Of a stretch of 64,000 bases of DNA, positions 37,514 to 47,436 are shown in pieces. The stretch comes from Rhodocyclales bacterium (GTDB lineage Bacteria > Pseudomonadota > Gammaproteobacteria > Burkholderiales > Rhodocyclaceae). Location of the stretch: contig JAQGMF010000030.1 in NCBI GenBank assembly GCA_028292505.1, positions 62,001 through 126,000 on the forward strand, read 5' to 3'. Every line of letters starts with the position of its first letter. Position 1 is the first letter of the stretch. The position numbers and the translations under genes were made by a program. The notes beneath the pieces were generated by a model. That model searched no databases and was not told the origin of the DNA. It saw only the letters and a program-made list of their open reading frames with translations.

Positions 37514-38695
37514 ATGTTTTCAGCTCCACCCCAAGGTTATTTCAGCAATAGCGCCTCATCGTGCAGGGTCAAGGCTTACGAGGAGGCTCTGGGCCGCTGC
37601 GTTGCCCGGCTGGAACAGGCTATGCCGGTGATCGGTGTCCGAAACACGAAAATTGGCAGGAAAGACTTTTCGTGGGATTACGGCAACATCGGTGACTGGG
37701 CGCTTGGTTTTCACGCAGGACAACTCTGGCTAGCCTATCAATTGACGGGCGAAGCACGCTTTTCCAACAATGCCCGCGCGCGGCGACCGGCCTTCGATGC
37801 ACTCCTGCGCAACCCCGCCCGCCACGATCACGATCTGGGCTTCCAGTTTTCGCTCAGCTGTGTCGCAGACTGGCTCATGACCGGGGACGAGAAGGCGCGC
37901 AGCATGGCGCTCTCCGCGGCCACCGCGCTCAGTGCACGCTTTCAGATTGCAGGTGCATATCTGCAAGCCTGGAATGCCGAGCCGCGCGATCCGGCGCGAA
38001 CCGCGCTGGTGGCTGGCCGCGTCATTGCGGACTCGATGGAAAACATTGCATTGCTTCACTGGGCTTGCGTCGAAACGGGCAATGCGTTTCTCGGCGAAAT
38101 CGCCCAAAAGCACGCAGAGACTGTACGGCAGCGCATCGTGCGTGCAGACGGTTCGTCATTTCACACCTTCGTTTTTGATCCGGCCAGTGGTGAGCCGTTG
38201 CGTGGAGAAACCTATCAGGGCTTCGCTCATGACTCGTGCTGGTCTCGTGGGCAAGCTTGGTTGATCCATGGCTTTGCGCTGGCTTATCGGCGCAGCGGCG
38301 ACCCTCGCGATCTGGAGACGGCGATCAAGCTCGCAGTGAAGGCCGAGAGCCTACTGGGCGATCAAGAAGTACCTCCTTGGGACTACTGCCTGCCCGATGG
38401 CGAGGTTCGCCATCTCGACAGCTCGGCTGGTGCCATCACAGCCGCTGGTGTACTGCTGCTCGCTTCGCTGACCCCTACGCAGGAGTCGTCACGCTGGCGG
38501 GCATTCGGCAATCGGCTCATTGACGGGCTTCTTGAAAAGTGCGACCTGACACGCAATCCCGATGCACTTGGCATGCTCGACTTCGGCGCGGCCAACGTCA
38601 ACAAGGGGTTCAGTCGCAATATGCTGCCCTATGGTGACTATTTTTTCATGGAAGCTCTCATGCGTGCGCTCGGCCACACGCAATTCTTCTGGTGA
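37514..38695 (+). CDS. GH88 unsaturated glucuronyl hydrolase
   Basis: A 393-residue (alpha/alpha)6-barrel enzyme of family GH88. The two catalytic aspartates are recognisable: Asp107 in HDHDLGF and Asp173 in VIADSMENIALLHWA, matching Asp88 and Asp149 of the Bacillus GL1 enzyme. The segment TYQGFAHDSCWSRGQAW is a further family signature. GH88 enzymes remove the 4,5-unsaturated uronic acid left by polysaccharide lyases; the product rearranges to a keto-uronate. No signal peptide is seen, so it acts in the cytoplasm on imported oligosaccharides. It is next to a solute-binding protein and a PL7 lyase. Confidence 0.92.
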   Translation: MFSAPPQGYFSNSASSCRVKAYEEALGRCVARLEQAMPVIGVRNTKIGRKDFSWDYGNIGDWALGFHAGQLWLAYQLTGEARFSNNARARRPAFDALLRNPARHDHDLGFQFSLSCVADWLMTGDEKARSMALSAATALSARFQIAGAYLQAWNAEPRDPARTALVAGRVIADSMENIALLHWACVETGNAFLGEIAQKHAETVRQRIVRADGSSFHTFVFDPASGEPLRGETYQGFAHDSCWSRGQAWLIHGFALAYRRSGDPRDLETAIKLAVKAESLLGDQEVPPWDYCLPDGEVRHLDSSAGAITAAGVLLLASLTPTQESSRWRAFGNRLIDGLLEKCDLTRNPDALGMLDFGAANVNKGFSRNMLPYGDYFFMEALMRALGHTQFFW

Positions 38696-38808
38696 GCAAA
38701 TCCTCATCGCAAGGCAGCCAAATAAAAAACCGGCTCGAAGTACATGAAATGATTTTGTCATAACAACAAAGCAACACAAAACATCCCAGGTCGATAAGGA
38801 GGTCGCCC

Positions 38809-40767
38809 ATGAAAAATACGCTCAGCTCACAACAGCTTGACCACTGCGCCCCACACAATACGCTGCGCCGCTCCGTCCTTTTTGTCAGTCTCTCGCTATG
38901 TGCCGCGCTGTCGTTACCAAACGTGGCAGATGCGTTCACCGAAGCGCCAACGCTGACACGCCAGGTGACTGACGGCAAGCTGGCGAGCATCGCAAAACGT
39001 CTTCCCGAGAAACCGGAAGTCATCAAACCTTTCGGCACGCCGGGGCGCTACGGTGGTGTCTTGCGTACCGCCCTGCGCGGGGGCGCTGACTACAACGCCA
39101 TCACGCGCCTGGTAGGGCCGCAGGGGTTGACGCGTTGGACGCCCGATTACACCGACGTGGTGCCGAACGTTGCCGAGTCCTGGAGCGCCAACGCTGACAA
39201 TAGCGAATATACGTTCAAGCTGCGCCAGGGAATGCGTTGGTCCGATGGTGAGCCGTTCAATGCTGATGACATTTTGTTCGCCATGAACGATATCGTCGCG
39301 AACAGACAATTCTTCACCACGCCGCCCTCGCGCTACGTCATCAACGACAAGCTGGTGAGCGTCAGCAAGATCGACGACTACACGGTGGTGTTCAAGTTCG
39401 CAGGCCCGTATCGGCGCTTCATCAAGGAACTGGCCGCGCCCGTTGCGCAGCATCCTGTGCTGTATGCCAAGCACTACTGCAAGCAGTTCCATCCAAAATA
39501 CAACGAGCATATCGCCGACCTGTTAAAGCAGTACAAGACCGGCGACTGGCAAACGCTGATGCGCGTGAAATGCGGTGATGTCGAAGCGGCGACACGCTGG
39601 GGCAATCCCGATCGGCCGACGCTCGATCCATGGCTTATCACTACCCCCTATGGCGCGAGCACGACGCAAACCATCATGCGTCGCAATCCTTACTTCTGGC
39701 AAGTCGATACCAAGGGGCAACAGCTGCCCTACATCGATCAATTGCAGTTCAGTACGATCGATGAAGTCGAGACCATTGTGTTGGCGGCGATCAATGGGCA
39801 GCTCGATTTCCAGCTACGCCACATCAACCAGGTGCAGAACCGGCCCGTGCTCGCAGAGAATGCCAGCAAGGGCAAGTATGTCCTGTTCAGCTCCGTCGAC
39901 ACCGTTGCCAATTCAGCGGGCCTGTATCTGAACTACACGACACAAAAGCCACAACTGCGAGAGCTGATCCGCAACAAGGACTTCCGTATCGCACTGTCGC
40001 TAGGCATGAACCGATATGACATCAACAACATTATCTTTCTTGGACAGGGGCAACCGCGCCAGATCGGCCCGGTCAAGGGCTCCCCGTTCTACAACGAACG
40101 CCTTGCCACGCAATACGTGCAGTACGACCCCAAGACCGCCAATCAGCTGCTGGACAAACTGGGGCTGACCAAGCGCGATGCGGATGGTTATCGGCTCTAC
40201 CCCAACGGGGGGCGTATTTCCTTGAACGCTATCGTCAGCTCGGCCATGAGTTTCCAGGTCGATACGCTTGAGCTCATTCGTCAGCAATGGGCAAAGCTCG
40301 GCATCGAGCTCATCGTCAATGCGTCGGAACGCTCGCTCTACTACGAGCGTGCGCAGCGCAACGACTACGACATCAGCATCGAGGTGTTCAGCGGCGGCAT
40401 ACAGCCAGAGGCTGATCTGCACACGTTCCTTTCCCTGAATCGGGCCGAATCGCGGCAAAGCCTATTGTGGGTGCAGTGGTTCGAGAGCAATGGCAAACAA
40501 GGTGACGAGCCAACGCCAAACATGAAGAAACGCATGGCCCTGTATGAAAAATGGATGGTCGCCAACCAGCAGAAGGAAGCCGATGACTTGCTCAAGCAGA
40601 TATTTGAACTTGCGGCCGACGAATTCGATGTCCTCGGCACGGTTGGCCCGACCAAGCTTACGGGCGTGCGCAATAGCAGGCTGACAAACGTCGTCGACAA
40701 CATGCCTTCGTCATGGGCCTATCCGACGCCTGCACCCGTACTGCCACAGCAATGGTTTTATAAATAG
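38809..40767 (+). CDS. ABC transporter solute-binding protein, family 5 (oligosaccharide or peptide type)
   Basis: A 652-residue periplasmic binding protein with an N-terminal signal peptide (about residues 20-45, ending NVADAF). It has the family-5 signatures TPGRYGGVLRTALRGGAD and ESWSANADNSEYTFKLRQGM. The length is at the upper end for the family, as in members that bind oligosaccharides. A very good ribosome-binding site (AAGGAGG) precedes it. No permease or ATPase genes accompany it, so it must use a transporter encoded elsewhere. Position between GH88 and PL7 genes suggests capture of uronate oligosaccharides. Confidence 0.88.
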   Translation: MKNTLSSQQLDHCAPHNTLRRSVLFVSLSLCAALSLPNVADAFTEAPTLTRQVTDGKLASIAKRLPEKPEVIKPFGTPGRYGGVLRTALRGGADYNAITRLVGPQGLTRWTPDYTDVVPNVAESWSANADNSEYTFKLRQGMRWSDGEPFNADDILFAMNDIVANRQFFTTPPSRYVINDKLVSVSKIDDYTVVFKFAGPYRRFIKELAAPVAQHPVLYAKHYCKQFHPKYNEHIADLLKQYKTGDWQTLMRVKCGDVEAATRWGNPDRPTLDPWLITTPYGASTTQTIMRRNPYFWQVDTKGQQLPYIDQLQFSTIDEVETIVLAAINGQLDFQLRHINQVQNRPVLAENASKGKYVLFSSVDTVANSAGLYLNYTTQKPQLRELIRNKDFRIALSLGMNRYDINNIIFLGQGQPRQIGPVKGSPFYNERLATQYVQYDPKTANQLLDKLGLTKRDADGYRLYPNGGRISLNAIVSSAMSFQVDTLELIRQQWAKLGIELIVNASERSLYYERAQRNDYDISIEVFSGGIQPEADLHTFLSLNRAESRQSLLWVQWFESNGKQGDEPTPNMKKRMALYEKWMVANQQKEADDLLKQIFELAADEFDVLGTVGPTKLTGVRNSRLTNVVDNMPSSWAYPTPAPVLPQQWFYK

Positions 40768-40859
40768 TCATCGCGATCAATCGCTATCCAAGAAGGGGCA
40801 TCAGTATCACCAGATGCAGCCAGATTGTAGTACCGCAAATCTTGAATTTTTGAAAAACC

Positions 40860-41645
40860 ATGCAGCAAGAAACACAATATGTCTCTGGCATTCATCTGAA
40901 AGCAGTACTGCTAGGGACGATGCTGCTGAGTTCAATGCCGGCTTTGGCAGCGGCGCCAGGCAACGTGTTCGACTTTAGCCACTGGATACTTCAATTACCG
41001 ACCGGTTTGTCCGGGCACCCAACCGAGATCAGTGGACCCAGGCTGGTTGAATATTCGGACGAATATTTTCAGCTTGCTCCCGACAACTCGATTGCTTTCT
41101 TCGCGCCGAACAATGGCACACAGTTCAAAGGCTCAACTCATCCACGCACCGAGCTCAAGGAAACAACAGCCGACGGCGTAACGACTGCTGCCTGGGATCC
41201 ATTTGACGACGGGAAACACGCGCTGGCCGCAGAGCTCAAAGTCACTGTAGCGCCGTCGAAATTGTGCATCGGGCAGATTCACATCGGTTCGGTCCTGCGC
41301 GGAATCCACCAAGCCACCACAAAGCCGCTGATGGAGCTCTATTACGACACGAACGGCGACATTATCGTCGGCGGCAATAGGGACCCCTTTGACGCCAGCG
41401 GTCGACAGGTGCCAACCCGGATTGGCAATATCAAACTGGATACGAAGTTCTGCTACCAGATCACGGCGAGCACAGGAACGCTAACGGTTGTGCTGAATGG
41501 CATATCGCACTCATGGCCAATCCCGACAAGCTTTCAGGATTACGGCGAGTACTTCAAGGTTGGCGATTACAACCAGACGAACAGCTACGGCAGTGGCACT
41601 ATAGGCACACGAGTTAACTTCTACGCCATAAGCGTCGAACACTGA
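40860..41645 (+). CDS. PL7 polysaccharide lyase (alginate lyase), secreted
   Basis: A 261-residue jelly-roll lyase of family PL7 with a signal peptide ending about SSMPALAAA. The three family motifs are visible: RTELKE (Arg96, usually RTELRE), QIH (Gln139-His141) and YFKVGDYNQ (from Tyr231). These carry the Arg, His and Tyr that perform beta-elimination on alginate. Isoleucine in QIH is generally associated with preference for guluronate-containing blocks. The domain is alone, with no carbohydrate-binding module. Base composition is lower in GC than in the T6SS genes (27 G+C in the 60 bases from 41041), which hints at transfer. Confidence 0.93.
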   Translation: MQQETQYVSGIHLKAVLLGTMLLSSMPALAAAPGNVFDFSHWILQLPTGLSGHPTEISGPRLVEYSDEYFQLAPDNSIAFFAPNNGTQFKGSTHPRTELKETTADGVTTAAWDPFDDGKHALAAELKVTVAPSKLCIGQIHIGSVLRGIHQATTKPLMELYYDTNGDIIVGGNRDPFDASGRQVPTRIGNIKLDTKFCYQITASTGTLTVVLNGISHSWPIPTSFQDYGEYFKVGDYNQTNSYGSGTIGTRVNFYAISVEH

Positions 41646-41658
41646 ACTACATGATAGA

Positions 41659-41689
41659 GAGCCACGAAGGTCACAGACCTTCGTGACTC
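41659..41689. terminator. Long hairpin between convergent PL7 and clpV genes
   Basis: The arms (41659-41672 and 41676-41689) pair over 14 bases with one mismatch around a three-base ACA loop; the core is CACGAAGGTC/GACCTTCGTG. It lies in the 50 nt between the two stops and probably ends transcription in both directions, although there is no T-run. Confidence 0.6.
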
Positions 41690-41695
41690 ACGACG

Positions 41696-44422
41696 CTACG
41701 CGAAGCTATATGCAAATTGCTTATCCGCAACACTGACATCGACCGTTGCGATTGCAGTCCCTTCCATCATCCGCGTCAGGAACTCGCGGCTCAGATCAGG
41801 CAGCATGGTGTTGGTCAGGATTGCGTCGATCATGCGGCCGCCCGATTCGGTCTCGGTGCAACGGCTGACCACCTGCTTAATGACTTCCGGTGTGTAGTTG
41901 AAGCTGACCTTGTGACGTGCCTCGATGCGCTTCTTGATACGATCGAGCTGCAACTTGACGATGCGACCAAGCATTTCGTCGCTGAGCGGATAGTACGGAA
42001 TCGTCACCAGGCGACCCAGCAATGCCGGCGGGAAAATCTTCAGTAACGGTTCGCGCAGCGCCTTGGTGAGGCCTTCGGCGTCGGGCATCAGGTCTGGGTC
42101 CTTGCACATGCCTGCAATCAGATCGGTGCCCGCATTGGTCGTCAGCAGGATCAGCGTGTTCTTGAAGTCAATGAAGCGACCCTCGCCGTCTTCCATGAAG
42201 CCCTTGTCGAAGACCTGGAAGAACATTTCGTGCACATCGCTGTGCGCCTTCTCGACTTCATCGAGCAGGACAACGGAATACGGCTTGCGACGTACGGCTT
42301 CGGTCAGCACGCCGCCCTCGCCGTAACCGACATATCCCGGCGGCGCACCCTTGAGCGTGGACACCGTATGCGCTTCCTGGAACTCGCTCATATTGATGGT
42401 GATGAGGTTCTGCACACCGCCATAGAGCGCTTCGGCAAGCGCCAGCGCGGTCTCCGTCTTGCCGACGCCCGAGGTGCCTGCAAGCATGAAGACACCGATG
42501 GGTTTGCTCGGGTTATCGAGTCCTGCGCGTGAAGTCTGGATGCGCTTGGCGATCATCTCCATGGCATGGTCCTGACCGATCACGCGCGTGGCGAGATTGG
42601 CAGCCAGATTAAGCACGGTTTCGACTTCGTTGCGCGCCATGCGACCGACCGGAATACCAGTCCAGTCACCGACCACGCTGGCAACAGATTGGTAATCGAC
42701 GGTCGGCAAAATCAGGGGGCTTTCACCTTGCAAGGCGGTCAGCTTGTCCTGCACGCCTTTGAGCTGAGCCAGCAGTTCTTCCCTGCTTGCTTGTGGCTCG
42801 GCGACAGCCTTGGCTTCTTCGGGAACGGCTTCGGCAGCCGCCTCCAGCTTGCTGCCCGTGCCTTCGACCGGTTGCAGACCTGCGCGCAGCTTGGCGCGAA
42901 TGGCCAGCAATTCATCGACCAGGGTCTTCTCTTCCTTCCAGCGCGCATCGAGGCCAACGAGGCGCTCTTTTTCGTGCGCCAGCAGTTCGGTGCATTGCGC
43001 ATCGCGTGCTGCCGTGTCGATGCCAATGGCATTTTCGCGACCGATGATGGCAAGCTCGGTTTCCAGTGCTTCGATACGGCGCTGGCAATCTTCCACTTCG
43101 GCAGGCGTGGCGTGCAGGCTCACTGCTACACGCGCACAGGCGGTATCGAGCAAGCTCACAGCCTTGTCCGGCAACTGGCGGGCGGGAATGTAGCGGTGCG
43201 ACAGCTTGACGGCGGCTTCGAGCGCTTCGTCGAGGATCTGCACCTTGTGGTGTTTTTCCATCATCGTCGCCACGCCACGCAGCATGAGAATGCCCTTCTC
43301 TTCCGAAGGCTCGTCGACCTGCACGACCTGGAAACGACGCGTCAGCGCCGGGTCTTTCTCAAAGTATTTTTTGTACTCCGCAAAGGTAGTCGCCGCGACC
43401 GTGCGCAAGGTGCCACGTGCCAACGCCGGCTTGAGCAGGTTGGCCGCATCGCCCGTCCCCGCAGCGCCGCCTGCACCGACCAGAGTATGCGCCTCGTCGA
43501 TGAACAGGATGATGGGCTTGGGCGAAGCCTGCACTTCGTCGATGACCTGACGCAGCCGTTGTTCGAATTCGCCCTTCATGCTGGCGCCGGCCTGCAACAG
43601 ACCGATATCCAATGTGCGTAATTCGACATCCTTGAGCGAAGGCGGCACGTCGCCTTTGACGATGCGTTGCGCAAAGCCTTCGACCACGGCCGTCTTGCCA
43701 ACGCCCGCCTCGCCGGTGAGGATCGGGTTGTTCTGGCGGCGACGCATGAGGATGTCGATGACCTGGCGAATCTCTTCATCGCGACCGACGATGGGGTCCA
43801 TCTTGCCGCTGCGCGCTTGCTCGGTGAGGTCGATCGTGAAGCGCTTGAGCGCGTCCTGCTTACCCATCTGCGCAGGCGCCATCGCATCGCTGGCCTCACC
43901 CGGCTGCGAACTCAGCGAGCTGCCATCGCGCGGTGCCAGTTGCTCTTCCGGCGAGCCGGAAACGATGGCGCGGAATTCTTCGGTCAGCGTGTCGGGGCGG
44001 ATGCGCTCGAACTGCTTGGTGATGCCAAGCAAAGCGTTACGCAGGCTCGGTGTCTTGAGCATGCCGACGATCAGATGGCCGGTGCGCACCTGCGGCTCCT
44101 TGAACATCAACGAGCCATAGACCCAGCCACGTTCCACGGCGTTTTCCAGGTTCGAGGACAGATCGGAGATCGACGTGGAACCACGCGGCAGGCGATCTAA
44201 TGCGGCCGTCATATCAGCTGCGAGCCGTGCCGCATCGAGCTCGAAATGCTTGATGACGTGGTGCAGATCCGAGTCCGCGCCCTGCAGTATCTGCTGTAAC
44301 CAATGGTCGAGCTCAACGTAAGGATTGCCACGCAGTTTGCAGAAGACGGTCGCGCCTTCCATGGCTTTGTATGCAAGGCTGTTGAGTTTGCCGAACAAGG
44401 CAACCCGGCTGATCTCGCTCAT
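41696..44422 (-). CDS. clpV: T6SS disassembly ATPase ClpV (TssH)
   Basis: A 908-residue AAA+ unfoldase that extracts the contracted TssB-TssC sheath so it can be reused. A Clp N-terminal domain (1-150) is followed by AAA1 with Walker A GEAGVGKT (237-244), a coiled-coil middle domain (about 430-550) and AAA2 with [16 protein letters not shown]. The C-terminus ends in a D2-small domain. The N-terminus ([18 protein letters not shown]) is of the ClpV type, not ClpB. It is the last gene of T6SS block 2, 78 nt after tssG. TagJ, also present here, is a known ClpV/sheath adaptor in related systems. Confidence 0.95.
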   Translation of the reverse strand: MSEISRVALFGKLNSLAYKAMEGATVFCKLRGNPYVELDHWLQQILQGADSDLHHVIKHFELDAARLAADMTAALDRLPRGSTSISDLSSNLENAVERGWVYGSLMFKEPQVRTGHLIVGMLKTPSLRNALLGITKQFERIRPDTLTEEFRAIVSGSPEEQLAPRDGSSLSSQPGEASDAMAPAQMGKQDALKRFTIDLTEQARSGKMDPIVGRDEEIRQVIDILMRRRQNNPILTGEAGVGKTAVVEGFAQRIVKGDVPPSLKDVELRTLDIGLLQAGASMKGEFEQRLRQVIDEVQASPKPIILFIDEAHTLVGAGGAAGTGDAANLLKPALARGTLRTVAATTFAEYKKYFEKDPALTRRFQVVQVDEPSEEKGILMLRGVATMMEKHHKVQILDEALEAAVKLSHRYIPARQLPDKAVSLLDTACARVAVSLHATPAEVEDCQRRIEALETELAIIGRENAIGIDTAARDAQCTELLAHEKERLVGLDARWKEEKTLVDELLAIRAKLRAGLQPVEGTGSKLEAAAEAVPEEAKAVAEPQASREELLAQLKGVQDKLTALQGESPLILPTVDYQSVASVVGDWTGIPVGRMARNEVETVLNLAANLATRVIGQDHAMEMIAKRIQTSRAGLDNPSKPIGVFMLAGTSGVGKTETALALAEALYGGVQNLITINMSEFQEAHTVSTLKGAPPGYVGYGEGGVLTEAVRRKPYSVVLLDEVEKAHSDVHEMFFQVFDKGFMEDGEGRFIDFKNTLILLTTNAGTDLIAGMCKDPDLMPDAEGLTKALREPLLKIFPPALLGRLVTIPYYPLSDEMLGRIVKLQLDRIKKRIEARHKVSFNYTPEVIKQVVSRCTETESGGRMIDAILTNTMLPDLSREFLTRMMEGTAIATVDVSVADKQFAYSFA

Positions 44423-44500
44423 ATGCTATCTCTCCCAAAAATCGCTGGCCCGTGTGAGCTGCGGTAGTTTTTTCTGACGGACCTGTTTAATGACAATGGC

Positions 44501-45556
44501 TTACGCAGCCAGCGCCGAGGAATTTCGTCGCTTCAACAAACGCTCCACATCCAGTATCAGCTCGTCTGCGTCGCCAGCCTGTTTGCGCTTGCCGAGCCAG
44601 CTGGTCCAGCCCAGGCGTCCCGACTTTGCAAGTTCCGTGGCGGGCAATTCCTCGCGCTTGAGCAGCAGGCGCGCATCCCAGAACAATTCGCCATTGGTGT
44701 ACAGCTTTACCCAGTCGAGCAGCGCAGGCAATGCCTTGCCGGTCGGCAGGAAATCTTCGAATTGCTGCCAACTCAAAGGACCAACATGCAAACGGAATTT
44801 ACCCTGGCGATCCCACACGCGTTTGCCGAGCACCGTCGTGCGTCCCAGCTGTCCGTTGCGCAAACCGGACTGTTGGTCTGTTGGCAGCGCCATCCAGTGA
44901 CCGACATACTGCTCGACACTGATCGGTAGCTTGAAGAACTCCGTCAATATGGCCGCCAGACCGTCGGCATTGCGCACCTGACGACCGAGCGCGCCTGCGT
45001 GAAACAGCTTGGCATTGTCGGGAACGGCGTCGCGATTACGCAGCGACGGCATGCCATGGCCGACGAGCGCACCGACGTAGATCGAGAAGCGATCATCGGC
45101 GCGACGATCGAGGTTCACCGTCGGTTGCGCCTGCGCCCAGCTGCGATAGAACAGCGCCAGGAAACGGTGATGGATGATGTCGAGGAAACGCGCGAAAGTC
45201 GCGTCGCCGATGTGCATCAGGCGATGACGTGCGTACTCGGTAAGATGCAGCGGCAAAGGGCCGTTCGGCCCGAGCAGGCCGAAGAAGCGCACTTCCAGCC
45301 GTGGCGGTTTGCTGCCCTCACGCACGAATGCCGACAAGCTCGACGGCGCGAAGGACATCGAGGGCTCCTGCCCCAGACGAATCGGCTCGTCAGCCGGACG
45401 CAGCGCCGTACCCCAACGCGGCTTGTCCGGAAAATGACATTCGATTTTCCGCATTGCCTGGAAAAAGTCGTAGGCATACGGCTTCTTTTCCAGCGCGTCG
45501 AACAGGGCTTGAGAATCGGCTAGATGATCGGTCTTTGTCCGCACCGTGGCCCCCAT
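44501..45556 (-). CDS. tssG: T6SS baseplate subunit TssG
   Basis: A 351-residue TssG (ImpH/VasB) protein. The conserved start ALEKKPYAYDFFQAMRKIEC and the segment EVRFFGLLGPNGPLPLHLTE are diagnostic. TssG forms the core of the baseplate wedge with TssF and TssE. The frame extends upstream, but the ATG at 45556 gives the usual length; this makes it overlap the end of tssF by 37 nt, which suggests translational coupling. Confidence 0.92.
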   Translation of the reverse strand: MGATVRTKTDHLADSQALFDALEKKPYAYDFFQAMRKIECHFPDKPRWGTALRPADEPIRLGQEPSMSFAPSSLSAFVREGSKPPRLEVRFFGLLGPNGPLPLHLTEYARHRLMHIGDATFARFLDIIHHRFLALFYRSWAQAQPTVNLDRRADDRFSIYVGALVGHGMPSLRNRDAVPDNAKLFHAGALGRQVRNADGLAAILTEFFKLPISVEQYVGHWMALPTDQQSGLRNGQLGRTTVLGKRVWDRQGKFRLHVGPLSWQQFEDFLPTGKALPALLDWVKLYTNGELFWDARLLLKREELPATELAKSGRLGWTSWLGKRKQAGDADELILDVERLLKRRNSSALAA

Positions 45557-47409
45557 CGCATGATTTGCCCGCGCGTCAGCGAGCGCAATTCCGTTTGCGT
45601 AAAGCTGTTGATCGATGCATGCCGCGCGAAGAAATGCTCCATCACGCAGCCGAATAAAAATGCGCCACCGCCCTCGAATGCCAGCTCGTCGACTTCGAGC
45701 GTGACCTGCAAACCGCGGCCGAAACAAATCGGCCCAGGGAAAGGCAGACGCGCCACAACGGGCGCCACGCTGACGGATTTCATTCCATCAACCTGACGCT
45801 TCAGACCCGAGTCGCCGGTTGTGGCGTACAGAGCGAGCATCTCGCGCAAGGCGCTGGCGCCTTCTTCGCGATTGGTGTCGAGTAATGACAAATAGTTAAG
45901 CGACAAATGACTGATAAGGCGCCAGGCAACCGAGCCCTCGGCGAGCATCGAGTACGGCCGTGACGGGCCGCGCACGCTGCGGATCGACTCGACGGGCGCA
46001 GCGATGTCCAGCGTGAAGTCGGTCTTGCCGCCTCCCAGCGGCATGAGGATAGGCAGGTCGCGATTGGTGCACAAGGACTGGATCGAGAGCTGACGCAGAT
46101 CGGTACGATACGGCGCTTCGCGCGGATCGACCAGCGACAGGAAAACCTCGCTACCGATATAGCCGGTACGCGGTCCGGTACGCTTCTGCTTTTCCGAATA
46201 CAGACGCGGCTCGCGGCGCGTCGTGTAGTAGGCATTGTCGTGACCGAGGTCGGAGTGATAGTCCGCATAGAACGGCAGGAAGCGCTGTTCGTCGCGCGCG
46301 CCCGCAGCGTGGCCGCTCACTTCGGTCAGCTCATAGATTTCGTAATCGAGCGGACTGGTGCGATCAGGCACGACGTGAAATTCGTGCGAGCTATCGTTGA
46401 CGTGAATACGATCGGCACGCTTGTGAAAGAGGTTGATCGCCGGCGTACAGTGCAACAGCAGATTGCCGGCATCGACGACGCTCTCAAGCATCGCATCGCC
46501 CTGCCCGAACAAGATCACCACTTCCACTTCGGTGACGGCGTGCGCCAGAGCTGGCGCAAGATCCGAGACCTCGAAAAACATGAAACGCTCGGGGAAAGAG
46601 AAGTATTCCTGCAACAAACGATAGCCGCCGAAGCCGCGCGACTTGATCGGCAGCAGCGCTTGCTCATCGTCGAAGCCGGTAAGCTGGACTTTTTCCGGTG
46701 GAATGAAATGTTGCCAGGCGGGTGTCGCCGTGCCAGCGGGAACCACCAGGGCGCCGAGCGTTGATGCGCCAATCAATTCGCATAATTTGTAAGCGATATC
46801 CTGCGCCCCGCCCAGATGCAAGGGCAGACGATCGAGACTCAATTGATTAAAGGTCAAGCCACCGGTCGTGCGCAGCGTGAAACGCAAACCGCCTTTGACG
46901 CGTCCGCGCAATGGCAATTTGGATAGGGGCAGATCCGCGGCAAAGCTGAAGTAGCGTGCCTGCGTCAATTCCAGCGGCCACAGCTGGATTTCATGCGCGG
47001 TGCGGAATTCGCAGGCTGCGCCATCCGAGCCTGCAGCACGGCCCAGATCGCTGCGCAGCGGCGCGCCGCGCGGCAAGGTGAAGCCCTTGGCGAGATTGGT
47101 TTCACCAAGGATCGGGTTGAATTGTGCGATGAGCATCGATGGCGTGGGGGCCAGATAGTGCGGATGCAACATCTCCAGCAGACGCTGTGTGAAACGCGGG
47201 AACTCGGCGTCGAGTTTGAGTTGTACGCGCGCGGCGAGGAAACCCGCGCCTTCGAGCAGGCGTTCTACATACGGGTCGGCAACCTCGATGCCATCCATGC
47301 CGAGACGCGCCGCGACTTTCGGAAACTGGCGCGCGAACTCGGCGCCCATTTCACGCAAGTGTTGCAGTTCGAGGTTGTAGTAGCGCAGCAGGCGCGGGTC
47401 CATGCCCAT
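45520..47409 (-). CDS. tssF: T6SS baseplate subunit TssF
   Basis: A 629-residue TssF (ImpG/VasA) protein, full length. It begins DPRLLRYYNLELQHLREMGA and has the family segment FPRFTQRLLEMLHPHYLAPT. Two TssF and one TssG form the baseplate wedge around the VgrG hub. The start may be the second ATG, six bases downstream. It lies 27 nt after tssE. Confidence 0.95.
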   Translation of the reverse strand: MGMDPRLLRYYNLELQHLREMGAEFARQFPKVAARLGMDGIEVADPYVERLLEGAGFLAARVQLKLDAEFPRFTQRLLEMLHPHYLAPTPSMLIAQFNPILGETNLAKGFTLPRGAPLRSDLGRAAGSDGAACEFRTAHEIQLWPLELTQARYFSFAADLPLSKLPLRGRVKGGLRFTLRTTGGLTFNQLSLDRLPLHLGGAQDIAYKLCELIGASTLGALVVPAGTATPAWQHFIPPEKVQLTGFDDEQALLPIKSRGFGGYRLLQEYFSFPERFMFFEVSDLAPALAHAVTEVEVVILFGQGDAMLESVVDAGNLLLHCTPAINLFHKRADRIHVNDSSHEFHVVPDRTSPLDYEIYELTEVSGHAAGARDEQRFLPFYADYHSDLGHDNAYYTTRREPRLYSEKQKRTGPRTGYIGSEVFLSLVDPREAPYRTDLRQLSIQSLCTNRDLPILMPLGGGKTDFTLDIAAPVESIRSVRGPSRPYSMLAEGSVAWRLISHLSLNYLSLLDTNREEGASALREMLALYATTGDSGLKRQVDGMKSVSVAPVVARLPFPGPICFGRGLQVTLEVDELAFEGGGAFLFGCVMEHFFARHASINSFTQTELRSLTRGQIMRWGPRCGQRPII

Positions 47410-47436
47410 GTCAGCGACTGCCTCTCATCATCCTGC

